DNA of 64,000 nucleotides from Saccharomycopsis malanga (GCA_004014935.1 CP025325.1:1674001-1738000), one strand, 5' to 3'; counted from the stretch's first letter, positions 12,391-24,005 are shown. Notes: generated from the sequence alone by a model not told the origin. Made by a program: numbers and translations.

Positions 12391-14424
12391 TCAGTCCTCA
12401 ACAGCTTGTGGTTTGGGTATAACGTAGTCTGATGCTGCATCGGAAGTCACATCAGACAACAAGACTTCTCTTGTAGACAGTACTGGCTGGTTAATATTTT
12501 CATAGGAGCCATTAATGTCACTTTTCACGTTTTCCCAAGTTTGATTAATACTGAGATCTGTGTTAGATAATGATTTAGCATTTTCCAAGTTGTCATCATT
12601 TATAACATCTTCATCCTTGTGACAATGCTCAGTTGTATAATTGTTTTCGGAATGTAAACTTTTGTTTTCATCATCTAGACTAATATTTTCTTTTGAAGGC
12701 TCTTTTGGCAACCCTGAATTAATACTTATGTAATTGTCAAACTCCGCACCCAAATCGACAAACTCATCGCCTATACCAGAACCAGAATCCACCAAAACAG
12801 TTGGACCCTCGCCAATCATGTCCAAACTGCTTCTACGCAACTGAGACTCCATCAACTCATTATGAGAGCCTTCTACAATATGAACTATTTTGTTCAAGCC
12901 TTTGTCTTTCACCAACGTTTTGAAGTCAGCCCAATCGGTATGGTCTTTGATAAGAAAGCCAATAAGCATGGACGGATCCATTTCCGACAAATGCAACTTG
13001 TTAAAGTTTGTAGTATGTACAGAGTCGATATCTGAATTGGTGAGCAATGTGGCGGAACTGAAGCTATTATCGAGCTGTGATTTATTGATAGGATTATGAT
13101 GGGACACATCAGTCACAACCGAATTGGATAAATCGTAATCTTTGCTGAGTTTCAAAGCAGTTCTATGAGAAACATGAGGATCAAGAAAAAATAAGTAATC
13201 GCCTTGATAACCAAAAAAATAGTGTGAAGAAGATGGACGACCACCAGCAATTCCAGATGATTGAGGAAGCAGAAGAACCTGTTTCAAACTAGAATAATAA
13301 ATTTTATTAACATTTTCAATACCCAATCTGACTCCTAATAAAAGCAACACTGGATTTTGTTTATTGCCATCATTTAAGTACCGCAAGAAATCTTTTTCGT
13401 AAACCTCACCACTATCTGTACCAATGTAAACATTCAAGCTAGCTTCAGGAAAATTACTACAAAGAGCTTGAATAGAGCGGGATGCCGCAGACGGACCAAA
13501 CCATTCACCAGAACTTTTACCGCAAAGCATACTGCCTTGCTTTACAAAATTATGTATCGAGAAAGGGGACACAGGATCATCAACAAACCAAGAAATAATC
13601 CGGTCATGAACAAGAGTTGGGTTAATATCATTTGAGATATTACTTTCTGAAAAAGCTTTTTTGTATCTCCAGTTTCTCCCCACATGTAAGGTCAATAGTG
13701 TGTTTGCTAAAAGACTCTGACTAGTTCTGATCATACAACCCCAACCACAGTCTGTACTAAAACCGTCGCTATTAATATCAGCAAAATTGCCTCTCATTAG
13801 CGCTCCCATTACGGTTGAAGGGCTGTTTTTGTCTTTTGGAATAAGCGGGAAATCAACTCTGTAAGTAAGCCATATTCTTGTGTTCACGTCTTCGAGAAAG
13901 TCTGTAGGCCATTGACGTACATGTAGAGGAGTTTCGTTAATTTCTGGCTTAATATTGAAAAACGAATTGATATTCAGTTGAAGTTTCAGCCGAAAGTCGT
14001 TCACAGGATGTGTTGAAGGTTTTCCCTCTTCGCCATTAACGTTTGAGATATTATCGCTGTCTTTAATATTGCTATTCTTGTTCGCCGGATCCTCATGGTG
14101 CCCAGTGTCTTGGGAGGTTGTATGAGCCACATCCTGTTCCTGTACCTCTTTTGGTTTGATTATCACCAAACTATCCTTATGTGATGGGGTTTTAGAACAT
14201 ATGGCTTGTTCGCCTGCCTTCAGACTATATTCGCGGCCTAATATGATAAGCGGATTGCTTGTGTCGTCATGCTGTAATTCCTTATCCAAAAATAGCCCTA
14301 TAACCCTTTGGAAACCGTTTTTCGAAGACATGGCATGTCCTTTATACCCAAGCTTATCTCTTTGTTTTGACACAAGGATTGACAGGCTTTCAATTAAACT
14401 AGCAAAAATTTGAGTTTTCACCAC
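12391..14424 (-). CDS. ATG4: Atg4 cysteine protease, autophagy
   Basis: 677 aa. Atg4 cleaves the C terminus of Atg8 to expose glycine and later deconjugates Atg8-PE. The peptidase C54 core is clear: WPTDFLEDVNTRIWLTYR, then the catalytic C230 in DCGWGCMIRTSQS, and the Asp/His pair D415 and H417 in FLDPHVSH. It is longer than S. cerevisiae Atg4 (494 aa), with about 150 residues of polar N-terminal sequence and a C-terminal tail of about 170 residues rich in Asp, Glu, Ser and Asn that looks disordered. The ATG at 14424 is the first in frame; an internal Met at residue 32 is an alternative start. Divergent to SUP35 across about 1 kb. Confidence 0.92.
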   Translation of the reverse strand: MVKTQIFASLIESLSILVSKQRDKLGYKGHAMSSKNGFQRVIGLFLDKELQHDDTSNPLIILGREYSLKAGEQAICSKTPSHKDSLVIIKPKEVQEQDVAHTTSQDTGHHEDPANKNSNIKDSDNISNVNGEEGKPSTHPVNDFRLKLQLNINSFFNIKPEINETPLHVRQWPTDFLEDVNTRIWLTYRVDFPLIPKDKNSPSTVMGALMRGNFADINSDGFSTDCGWGCMIRTSQSLLANTLLTLHVGRNWRYKKAFSESNISNDINPTLVHDRIISWFVDDPVSPFSIHNFVKQGSMLCGKSSGEWFGPSAASRSIQALCSNFPEASLNVYIGTDSGEVYEKDFLRYLNDGNKQNPVLLLLGVRLGIENVNKIYYSSLKQVLLLPQSSGIAGGRPSSSHYFFGYQGDYLFFLDPHVSHRTALKLSKDYDLSNSVVTDVSHHNPINKSQLDNSFSSATLLTNSDIDSVHTTNFNKLHLSEMDPSMLIGFLIKDHTDWADFKTLVKDKGLNKIVHIVEGSHNELMESQLRRSSLDMIGEGPTVLVDSGSGIGDEFVDLGAEFDNYISINSGLPKEPSKENISLDDENKSLHSENNYTTEHCHKDEDVINDDNLENAKSLSNTDLSINQTWENVKSDINGSYENINQPVLSTREVLLSDVTSDAASDYVIPKPQAVED

Positions 14425-15401
14425 AGGTTTTTCTCTGAACTTTAGCCTGTTTGTTTCTCACTGCTGCTTTAAAATATAAACCAGATAATAGAGTAAGTTG
14501 CACATGTATAGAAAGCCCTTCCACATATCAGTATAAGATTGAAAGGCAAATGGTGATATCGATGATCTATAGTCGCGATGACTGGCACGTGCGTTTTATA
14601 AGAGTGCGGTAAGCTAAGCTTATATATACATCGAAGAGTTGTTGAAAGGACTAGTATTGCTATGAGTGATTGATAATTTTTTTATTTTGATAGTAGATAT
14701 ATGTTTGGTAGTTTTGAAAAGATTCTAGGAAATAAGAAAAAAGGATACTCATAATTATGGGTAATTTTGCCAATATTTAACCAGTAGTATAGCATTTTTA
14801 AACTACTGGTGAAAGCAAATGAAAACTCTGCTGTATATAAAATATTCAATAAAATGAAGCTTATTAAACTATTATTTTTTTTGCTCCCGACAAAGGTAAA
14901 AGTTTATATCATCACCAATGTATAAATACAAAAATCAGATCTTGTACTAAGCACATAGATTTTACAACTTTCCATAAATTACCAATATTATACCACATGC
15001 CCAAGTATATATCGTGTTACAATTCGTCGCACAAACTTGTATATATATATATATTAATAAAAGTCTTGCAACTTGTTATATACCTATTGGTCAATAAATG
15101 GGTACACACGATTATTAATCGACTACGCTACAAACATATAATTACATTTCGCAATATATAGGGCCTTCAGCACTCCAAAATTATTAATTATGGGTCATCT
15201 AATTCAGTATTGAAGAGTACACAACATATAGTCAAGCTTTACCGGCGTATACTTACTTGGAAGAAGAGTATCACATGACTTTCGTATGACGTTTTTAAAA
15301 ATTGTTAAATTTTTCTTGAAAGTTTTTCGGTACATAAAGAAAACGAAAAAGCAGTTTCAACAGGTAAAAAGAGCACTTGGTATCACATCAACAACTACAT
15401 A
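14425..15401. promoter_or_regulatory. Divergent intergenic region, ATG4 / SUP35
   Basis: About 980 bp shared by two divergent promoters, very AT-rich, with a TA-dinucleotide run at about 15036-15053. Candidate Cbf1-type E-boxes are CACGTG near 14586 and ATCACATG at 15270-15277, about 130 bp before the SUP35 ATG. No gene was seen inside. Confidence 0.4.
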
Positions 15402-17534
15402 ATGTCAGGAAACGGCAACGAGAACGTTGATAAGCTTGCCAACCAGTTTGCTGGGCAAAACTTAGGGGGAAGCTCGGGCGAACAAGGCTCAGCACAAGAT
15501 GCTGATAGCAGCCAGCAACAGTACAACCCTAACAGAGCTCAAAGTTTCAATCCTAACAACCAACAACAGTACTATTATCAAAACTATTATAACAACCAGG
15601 CTGCTGCTGGCCAAGGGTATGGATATCCGCAACAATACAACCAATACAATGGGCAATACAATGGTCAATACAATGGGCAATATAACCAGCAATATGGGCA
15701 ACAACAACAGTACAACAACAATTACCAAAGAAACAATTACCAGAAGAATTATAACAACTATAATAATTATAATAACAGTTATAACAACTATAACAACAAT
15801 ACCGCTAAGCCTGCAACCAAGGGCATGACTTTGGATGATTACAAGAAGCAACAACAAGCTACTGCTGCTCCAGCTGCCAAGCCAAAGAAAACTTTGAAAA
15901 TTGTTTCTAGTTCTGGTATCAAGTTAGCCAATGCTCCAAAGAAGGTTGCTCCAAAAGAGGAATTAAAGGAAGAGCCAAAAGAAGAAAAGAAAGAAGAGCC
16001 AAAGGAAGAACCAAAGAAAGAAGAGTCTAAGAAAGAAGAACCAAAGGTTGAGGAAAGTTCAAAAACAGAATCTGCTCCTGTTGCCGAAGAATTAGTTGTT
16101 AAGAAAGAAGAAGCTGAACCAGCAAAAACTCAACCAGTTGCTGTTAAAAAAGCTGCCGCTGCTGAAAAGAAAGCTGCTGCTGCTGAAGCTGCTGCTGCCA
16201 AGGCCGAAGAAACTTATATTGATCCAGAAATCGAAAATGAGCTTTTCGGACGTAAAGAAACCATGTCTGTTATTTTCATGGGACACGTTGATGCTGGTAA
16301 GTCTACTCTTTCCGGTAATGTGTTGTTCTTGACAGGTTCTGTTGACAAGAGAACTGTTGAAAAGTACGAGAAGGAAGCCAAGGATGCCAGTAGACAAGGT
16401 TGGTACTTGTCTTGGATCATGGACACCAACAAAGAAGAAAGAAATGAAGGTAAGACTGTGGAAACCGGTAAGGCATACTTTGAAACCGAAAAGAGAAAAT
16501 ATACTATTTTAGATGCTCCGGGACACAAAATGTATGTCTCTGAGATGATTGGTGGTGCTTCCCAAGCTGATGTTGGTATTCTTGTGATTTCTGCCCGTAA
16601 GGGTGAGTTCGAAGCTGGTTTCGAAAAGGGTGGTCAAACCAAAGAACACGCGGTTTTGGCGAAGGTCCAAGGTGTTGAAAGACTTGTGGTTGCTATCAAT
16701 AAGTTGGATGATGACTCTGTCAATTGGTCTGAACAACGTTACAAGGAATGTGTAACCAAGTTGAGTGCATACTTGAGAGCCATTGGTTTCGATTTGAAGA
16801 AAAGCGTTTACTTTTTGCCAGTATCTGGTTACACTGGTGCTGGTATCAAAGACAGAGTCAAAGGCTTAAAATACTACAACGGCCCAAGTTTGTTGGAGTA
16901 CTTGGATCAATTGGAAACCGTTAACCGTAGTATCAATGCCCCATTCATGTTGCCAATCTCTGGTAAAATGAAGGATTTGGGTACTGTTGTCGAAGGTAAA
17001 ATCGCTTCTGGTCACGTTAAGAAAGGCCATAACTTGATCATGATGCCTAACAAGGTTTCCGTAGAAGTATTGAACATCTACACCGAAACCGAAGCTGAAA
17101 ATGAAATGGCCAAGAGTGGTGAACAAGTCAGATTAAAGATCAAAGGTATTGAAGAAGAAGAAATTTCTCCTGGTTATGTTTTGACTTCTCCAAAGGCTCC
17201 TGTAAAGACTGCCACCAGATTCGAAGCTCAGGTTGCTATTGTTGAGTTGAAATCGATTTTGTCCACTGGTTACTCATGTGTCATGCACGTCCATACTGCC
17301 ATTGAAGAAGTCACTTTTACTGCCTTGTTGCACAAGTTGCAAAAAGGTACTAACAGAAAGTCCAAACACCCACCTCCTTTTGCTAAAAAAGGTATGAAGA
17401 TTATTGCTGTTTTAGAAACTACCGAGCCAGTCTGTATTGAAACCTACGAAGACTACCCACAATTGGGTCGTTTCACCTTGAGAGACCAAGGAACTACCAT
17501 TGCCATTGGTAAGATTACCAAATTGTTGAACTAG
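15402..17534 (+). CDS. SUP35: Translation termination factor eRF3 (Sup35)
   Basis: 710 aa. The GTPase eRF3 works with eRF1 to release nascent chains at stop codons. Residues 1 to about 135 form a Q/N/Y/G-rich, prion-like N domain with tandem YNGQ units at about residues 82-95. Residues about 140-270 are a charged Lys/Glu M domain with PKEE-type repeats and an alanine-rich end. The GTPase core follows: P-loop GHVDAGKST at 294-302, DAPGH, NKLD, then the eRF3 C-terminal barrels. The layout is that of S. cerevisiae Sup35 (685 aa). The Asn stretch is encoded by AAC/AAT runs, which produce spurious hydrophobic antisense frames. Confidence 0.96.
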   Translation: MSGNGNENVDKLANQFAGQNLGGSSGEQGSAQDADSSQQQYNPNRAQSFNPNNQQQYYYQNYYNNQAAAGQGYGYPQQYNQYNGQYNGQYNGQYNQQYGQQQQYNNNYQRNNYQKNYNNYNNYNNSYNNYNNNTAKPATKGMTLDDYKKQQQATAAPAAKPKKTLKIVSSSGIKLANAPKKVAPKEELKEEPKEEKKEEPKEEPKKEESKKEEPKVEESSKTESAPVAEELVVKKEEAEPAKTQPVAVKKAAAAEKKAAAAEAAAAKAEETYIDPEIENELFGRKETMSVIFMGHVDAGKSTLSGNVLFLTGSVDKRTVEKYEKEAKDASRQGWYLSWIMDTNKEERNEGKTVETGKAYFETEKRKYTILDAPGHKMYVSEMIGGASQADVGILVISARKGEFEAGFEKGGQTKEHAVLAKVQGVERLVVAINKLDDDSVNWSEQRYKECVTKLSAYLRAIGFDLKKSVYFLPVSGYTGAGIKDRVKGLKYYNGPSLLEYLDQLETVNRSINAPFMLPISGKMKDLGTVVEGKIASGHVKKGHNLIMMPNKVSVEVLNIYTETEAENEMAKSGEQVRLKIKGIEEEEISPGYVLTSPKAPVKTATRFEAQVAIVELKSILSTGYSCVMHVHTAIEEVTFTALLHKLQKGTNRKSKHPPPFAKKGMKIIAVLETTEPVCIETYEDYPQLGRFTLRDQGTTIAIGKITKLLN

Positions 17535-18462
17535 CTGTGTGTGTTTTGATTGTTTATTAGTTTTGTTTTATATACCAGACTTGCTTTAGAATAATCTTAC
17601 GGTCATTTTGTTTTTTTCTATTAGTTGTTAATCATAGTATTTACAATGTAGGTTGGAGTTGCTTGACTCCTTCATCCCATGAAGTTGATTTTTGTAGTTA
17701 AATTCAACCTTTGCGGATTGTGAATAGGTGTAAGCTACCCACTGGCGTTAATGAAGAACAGTTATTGATATAGACAGAGGCGTCAGTTCAATATGGAGTC
17801 TTTTTACCAATGATACATTTAGCGGAGCGAGAGCCATTATTTTGGGCAAAATTTACGATTTGGATCCTAATAGACACACCATTTTTCCTTCTTTTACTTT
17901 TATTACTCTTGCGAATCGTCATTTTTCTTTTTGGAACCCAAAATTTAACACGAGTTTTGAAAGGAGCCTTTTTGATTAAAGGTTCCTTTGATGTCTCAGA
18001 TTATTTTTTTAAAAAAAGCTGGAGAGGCCTACTGGGTTATCAATCATGAAAAATCGTAATAATAATCGCTAAAGTAGTAAACTGATTCTGAGGAATACTT
18101 TCGAAATGTATTTTTTTGATGAAAAATATAATTGTATGAGATACACTCAATTTAATCAAGAGCGAGAAATCATAAATTATTAGTATAAAAATATCCAAAA
18201 ACTTTTACTCAATACTAATAAAATACTATCTACAACTTTGTAGAGTTGTTAACCCATCTTCATTAACTTGTAGGGGTCGCCTACTAATTTAACAAGGAGT
18301 CATATCATACACGCAGCAAGATGCATAATATCGCCTATTTTTCACATTTTTTTCACATTTTTGGCGTTTATTTACGCCCTCAGCGCGTATTCTTCGCATT
18401 GAACATTTCTAGCACACTATACTGAAATAGTTATATATATTCGAGGAGGGAGATGTATCGTG
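17535..18462. other. Intergenic region, SUP35 to SGS1
   Basis: About 930 bp. Two small hairpins can be drawn just 3' of SUP35: GGAGT...ACTCC near 17652-17667, and AAAGGAGCC...GGTTCCTTT near 17959-17990. They could be part of the 3' processing region. A 79-codon frame at 17810-18049 has a Leu-rich run from low-complexity T-rich DNA and no other support. Nothing else was seen. Confidence 0.4.
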
Positions 18463-21400
18463 ATGATCGAGAATCTTTCTATTCATCTCGACTGGCTACG
18501 CTCCAGTAAAGCAAATGTGCCGCGCAAGGAAAATAGTTTATATTTCAAGCCCAATGTGAGGGCGCTTATCGATACAAGAGCAGATCATAATGTACCATTC
18601 AAGGCGCCTAATAGTATTGAAAGAAGACCCACATCAAGACCAAAGTTAGGAAGTAGCCCTTTCCAGCGACCAGGTATGTTATAAAAGTGTTGATAATATA
18701 TGTTTGCTATGATGATATAACCAAATACTAACCCGTTTTGATAGATCAAACAGAAGTCATTGATTTGACCTTTCAGCCGTCGACGGCAAAGAAGAATTAT
18801 GCTATTGAAGAAGAAGAAGAAGATGATGATGATGACGTGTTCAACGACAGTATGGATGACGCGTTTGAAGAACAGTTGAATGGCCCTAATAATGTGCAAA
18901 AGACACTTCCCAACAATCAAAATAACTCTATGAAACGACCGCCCATTAATACAACAATAGAGGTTCTGAATGGAGTAGCGTCATCAAGGAAGAAGCCGAA
19001 ACTTTCCCAGACCTCTAAGAGCTATCAGACAGCAGATAATTGGACCGACTTCCAAGATATGGACGATTTCGATGAAAGCATTTTAGACACACCTCAGAGG
19101 AGCCCATCAGATATTAACCGGGCAACAAAGATCAATAGCACAATAATACCCAAGACTCAGACCGTCATAGAACAACAGCACTGTAAGTCTACTTATACTG
19201 ATGTTGATACAAGTAGGATTGTGAGTCTTCAGTCTGAAATCATAGACTTGTTAAAGTTGAAAGTAGAGTTGATGAGTGAGATTAATCTGAATCTTGTTGA
19301 CAAAAATTTGTCTGAAAACGACAAGCTTCGTAAAAACTCTGAACTCAATATTCAAATAGCACATACTGTTGATTTACAAGTAGCTAGCAAAACCAAAGAA
19401 GTTCAGGAGCTTGCCACTGCGCCACCACGGCCACCAATAGGAGTACAGCGACAAGAAACCGCTATATTATCGACTGTAACAAATAATGAGTATGGGAACA
19501 GTGTACAAAGCGTTAAAACAACCGCTTTTCCGCCAGCAGTTGATTTTGAGGCAGATGCCTTTTCAGACGATAGCGATCTTGATAAAATTGATGGTCTGGT
19601 ACTGGCAAACTTTTTGTCTAATAAGCCCATTGTTCTTGAAGAAAAAACATCTTTGGTTGTTCCACCAATGCATTTCAATGGAAAAGATAAAGAATTCCAT
19701 GCAAATCATGAAATGACTGATTTTGAAGAAGATGAAGATGAGATCCAGTTTACCGGTGGCGGCACTATTGAAAATACTCATCCTATCACTGATGTTTCTG
19801 ATAATAATTTACATGCTGTTGTAGAAATTACCAGTAGTATACCAGACCTGCTACTGGATGACGAGGATAAAGAGAACAGAGAACCAGTAGTTAATAGCAG
19901 AAAAGTTGACAATATTGATGATCTGCAATTACTTCAGACTCCCGAAGAAGAAAGAGATGATGTACCTAACACACAAGACCAAGATTTCCTTGCTGATGAT
20001 GACGATGACGAGAATCCGTTTGCTTTACATAGTGATGGTGATTATGTTGCTCCTAGCGAGGATGATGATGATGACGACGAGAAGACCAATAATACTAGTT
20101 TTGATGATGACGTTCAAATATCACAAGAAGTGAAAAGAACAAATTTTCGCGTTGAACATCGTGGTTTGAAATCAACTGATGACCATGATGAGATAGACGA
20201 CCAAGAGCCTATAAACATTGAGGAAGAAGACGACGATGTTATCGAAAACGATTCAATAGATGTCATTGATTTTAAAGATTCAAATTTCAATGATGAAAGA
20301 GAAATTGTAAAGGTCCACAGCGAGGCCGAAGAAGAAGATGACGATTTGGAAATGATTGATGCTGTTGACTTTAGCTCAACACATCGTCCCATTGAAATCT
20401 TACCAAAAATTGAATTTTCGCAAGATGTTGCTGCGCTTTCCAAAGCCACTGATGTTGAGGATCTTTATCCATGGTCTAAAGAGGTCAGACAGAAACTCAA
20501 TGCTGTGTTCAAATTATCCTCATTCCGGTCCAACCAGTTGGAAGCAATCAACGCAACCTTAAGAGGCAAAGATGTGTTTGTTTTAATGCCCACTGGCGGT
20601 GGTAAATCTCTCTGTTATCAATTGCCAGCAGTCGTAAAGTCCGGGGAAACCAAAGGTACCACTATTGTTATTTCACCATTGATCTCTTTGATGCAGGACC
20701 AGGTTCAGCATTTGAAAGCAAAAAATATTCAGGCTGCTTATATCAATTCCAAGGGCTCTGCAGAGGAGAAGCGACACACGTTTAGTTTGTTTGTAAATGG
20801 ATATCTTGATTTAGTCTACTTGTCGCCTGAAATGATTAGCATTAGCAACCAGGCCAAGAATGCCATCAGAAAGCTTTACGACAAGAACATGTTAGCTAGA
20901 ATAGTGGTGGACGAAGCCCATTGTGTGAGTTCTTGGGGCCACGATTTTCGACCGGATTACCAAGCCCTCAAGTATTTCAAGGAAACGTTTCCTGACATTC
21001 CGATCATGGCACTTACTGCCACTGCAAATGAGCATGTCAGATTAGACATTGTCCATAATCTCAAGATGACAGATCCCGAGTTTTTTAAGCAAAGTTTCAA
21101 CAGAACAAACTTGTTCTATCAACTATTGCCTAAAACCAGAAATTATGTAGAAGATATCAAGGATTTGATTAGCGGCAAATATAAAAATACCACTGGTATA
21201 ATATATTGTCATTCTAAAAACGCGTGCGAGCAGGTGGCATCGCTGTTGCAAGGTTTTGGCATCAAATCTGCATTTTATCATGCCGGTATGAGTCCTGATG
21301 ACCGTTTGAAAGTTCAGATGTATTGGCAACAGGACAAAATCAAAGTTATATGTGCCACCATTGCCTTTGGTATGGGTATTGACAAACCGGATGTCCGCTA

Positions 21401-22799
21401 TGTTATACATGCTACTTTGCCGCGAACCTTGGAGGGTTATTATCAAGAAACAGGAAGAGCCGGTAGAGATGGCAAAGATTCGGATTGTATCTTGTTCTAC
21501 GCCTACCACGATGCACGGTTGTTGATAAACTTGATAAATAGAGACAAAGAGTTAGATCATGCAGCAAAGGAAAAACACATGAACAAACTTAAACAGGTGA
21601 TACAATATTGTGAAAACTCCACTGATTGTCGACGCCAGCAGGTGCTACAATATTTCAACGAGTCCTTTGAAAGAGCAGATTGTAAAAAAAAATGCGACAA
21701 TTGTGTGTCTGAGAACAAGTCTGATACGGTTGTCAAAGATGTAACGGAACATGCCAAAAACATAGTTCAGCTCATCAAATCAATTCAGCTGGAAAATGTT
21801 ACTCTAATATACTGCCAGGACATTTACCGAGGGTCCAAAAGTAGTAAAATTATGTCTGCTGGTCATGACAAATTGCCTTACCATGGCTTAGGAAAAGAAG
21901 TGAACAGAAACGAATTACAAAGAATTTTTTTCCATCTTATTACTCTGCAACATATTGTTGAGTTCCCGATAATGAACAAATCAGGATTCGCCAACAACTA
22001 TGTCAGAATTGCCGCAGCTAAATGCCGGCCCCTTTTGAACAACAACGAGCGGATCAAGATGTCGTTTAGCGTGGAAAACAATGATGGTGCCAAATCATTT
22101 TTGAATGGCAACGTTTCAGGGTCAAGGCAGAACTCAAGAGCAAAGATGCCCAAGATCACTACTGCTAAAGATGTGCTTAAACAGAATCGTTTTAGCGAGT
22201 TCGCTGCTGGCAGTTCGGGCTACAGTTATACGAATTCTAGCACATCTAGCGCTTCAATAGCAGCAAAAGCCAAAACTACAAGAAAAAAGACCTCCAAGTC
22301 ATCAGCACTATCTTCTCAGAAATCAAAAGCAAGAACAATGAGTATAAAAAAACCCACATCGAAACCAATGTCGCTAGGCAAGACGGGTCCCAGGACAACG
22401 AAATCGTCGATAGGTGAACAAACGCCAAGAGTAAATACCCCAATTAGATTAGTAGCTGCTGCTCCAGTTAATGAAACCCCTTTTACCAGACTTTGCTTTG
22501 ATGAGCTTCGGACTTTGAGAAACAAGAAAATGGCCGAGTCCAATTTGAAGTACAGTTCCTCAGTGTACAGCGACGAAACCTTACGGGACATGGCCTTCCA
22601 GTTACCGTTGACGAAATTACAGTATGAAAAATTAAAAGGTGTGACAAAAGATTCATTTAAAATAACTTTTCCAGCTTTTAAACCTTTGATTCTGAGATTG
22701 AGAAAACAAAAGCTCATTGAAGATAAAGAAGCCACAGATTCAGTCAGCGCTACGTTAAAAGAAAGTGTCTCTCCTTTTTTTAACCGTACCAAAGCTTGA
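18463..22799 (+). CDS. SGS1: RecQ helicase Sgs1 (BLM homolog), one intron
   Basis: Spliced CDS 18463-18673 and 18745-22799, 1421 aa (S. cerevisiae 1447). The intron (18674-18744, 71 nt) has GTATGT, TACTAAC at 18726-18732 and GATAG, and splicing keeps frame through RP-D-QTEVIDL. Sgs1 unwinds recombination and replication intermediates with Top3-Rmi1. The N terminus (MIENLSIHLDWLRSS) resembles the Top3-Rmi1 binding region of Sgs1. A long acidic region follows, with runs of Asp/Glu. The helicase core has Walker A PTGGGKS near residue 686, DEAH near 793 (VVDEAHCVSSWGHDFRPDY) and motif VI QETGRAGRDG. Then come the zinc/RQC region (CKKKCDNCV) and a C-terminal HRDC domain at about 1318-1390. Confidence 0.95.
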
Positions 22800-23229
22800 G
22801 GTACAGGTAATAGATGATTATAATGCTTAAATTCAAAAAATCGTAGAGACCTCTTTTTTTGAAAGTGTCGATACCAAGCAAATAATTTTGAATTTACCGA
22901 CTAGGAAGCATGTTTTTCTCTTTCTGGATTGTGAATCAAGAATCGCAATTTCAACAAACATTTTTCTGCACAGTACGTATATACGGAACTGAAATACAGA
23001 GTTTGCAATATAAAATATGGCCATTATATAGTGTGGGTTCTTCAAAGTGTAGATGGTTCTTGTTTGAATAATGAAGCACACAACGACTAATATTTTTTTC
23101 CTTTGACTCATTCAGTGCATGCATAATAGTTAATCATCTATATTTATATTTAATGATCTTTTATTTTCCCCTAATCAAAATTATTAGGCCCAATCCCAAC
23201 TCACCTTTTCTTTTGGAATTAATAATCCC

Positions 23230-23243
23230 ATTTAAGATGTAAA
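23230..23243. repeat. Left target-site duplication of SINE copy 1
   Basis: ATTTAAGATGTAAA, matched by ATTTAAGGTGTAAA at 23587-23600 with one mismatch. Confidence 0.8.
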
Positions 23244-23586
23244 AGGTCACTGGGCCGTATGGCTCAGTGGTGAGTGCTCTCAGAGAAGAGAAAAAAGACC
23301 TGACAGGAACACGAGTTCGATTCCCATCAAGACACTTTTATTCGCTGCGTTTTACGATGCTGAACGTGAATTCGCAGGCAAGTGCAACTGTCTGAAACAC
23401 GACCTAGACCAAAGTCTAGTGCTAACTTTCCAACCCATCGGGTGTTCAGGAAAAAGACGGTGGGCAGCTAACAATGACCGGGACATGAATGGGTTTTCCC
23501 CACTGAGTTTTACCAAGTCCCCTTAGACATAGAGCGTATATACGAAACTGATATGTACTGGGCTTGAAATTTATGATATTATTATT
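23244..23586 (+). mobile_element. Full-length tRNA-derived SINE, copy 1
   Basis: About 343 bp, flanked by direct repeats ATTTAAGATGTAAA (23230-23243) and ATTTAAGGTGTAAA (23587-23600), 13 of 14 identical. The head begins CACTGGGCC and has an A box-like TGGCTCAGTGG (23260-23270) and a B box-like AGTTCGATTCC (23314-23324), the spacing of a Pol III internal promoter. The body contains GGCAAGTGCAACTGTCTGAA and a perfect hairpin CTAGAC-CAAA-GTCTAG (23404-23419). The 3' region reads TTTTACCAAGTCCCCTTAG and ACTGATATGTACTGGGCT, ending in a TTA-repeat tail. It carries no open frame, so it must be non-autonomous. Best copy in the window. Confidence 0.85.
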
Positions 23587-23600
23587 ATTTAAGGTGTAAA
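23587..23600. repeat. Right target-site duplication of SINE copy 1
   Basis: ATTTAAGGTGTAAA, the partner of 23230-23243, directly after the TTA tail. Confidence 0.8.
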
Positions 23601-24005
23601 GAGTTGAAGCGTGATAAAGTGTACAACAACCTATCGCTAGCCTCTACATACTCTTGTTCAAATTATTATTCTCCGTTGAATCACTATTGTTTCAAGAATA
23701 CATCCCCATGGTTTCAGGAAGCAAATTTTAATTCTTAAAATGATCTCAAGTAAATATATCTTTACGCCATGTAATAAAGCGGAAAGCAAAAATATGTATT
23801 TTTATATAAAATTTTTCATGTTAAAGCAAACAGTTGAATATTGAGTAAAAACTATTGTGATAAGAATTAAAGCAAGGCGTGAAACATTGTTGATAAAAAA
23901 ACTATATGTTTTATACAGTTTATAGAACAAAGAGTAGTTTTGTTGAAAACTTTATGCAATCGTAGGTAACGATTTGTTTATATGTAAAAAAGAAGAAGCA
24001 TGTGT

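Larger units (their letters stand above)
22800..24005. other. Convergent intergenic region holding a full-length SINE
   Basis: About 1.2 kb between the convergent SGS1 and GCV2 genes. The SINE copy listed at 23244-23586 is the only recognised content. The rest is AT-rich 3' flank. Confidence 0.5.

Noticed and set aside
15489-15857. Very hydrophobic antisense frame in SUP35
   Set aside because: The antisense of AAC/AAT/CAA runs reads as Val/Ile/Leu; not a membrane protein gene.
17810-18049. 79-codon frame with a Leu-rich segment between SUP35 and SGS1
   Set aside because: The hydrophobic run comes from T-rich low-complexity DNA; no conserved features and no supporting signals.
23251-23330. 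The SINE head as a functional tRNA gene
   Set aside because: A and B boxes are present but I cannot fold a full cloverleaf with a proper acceptor stem and anticodon loop, and the head is always attached to the repeat body.
23244-23586. SINE-like copies as solo LTRs
   Set aside because: No TG...CA ends, target duplications are 11-15 bp rather than 4-6 bp, copies are 5'-truncated, and tRNA-type A/B boxes are present.
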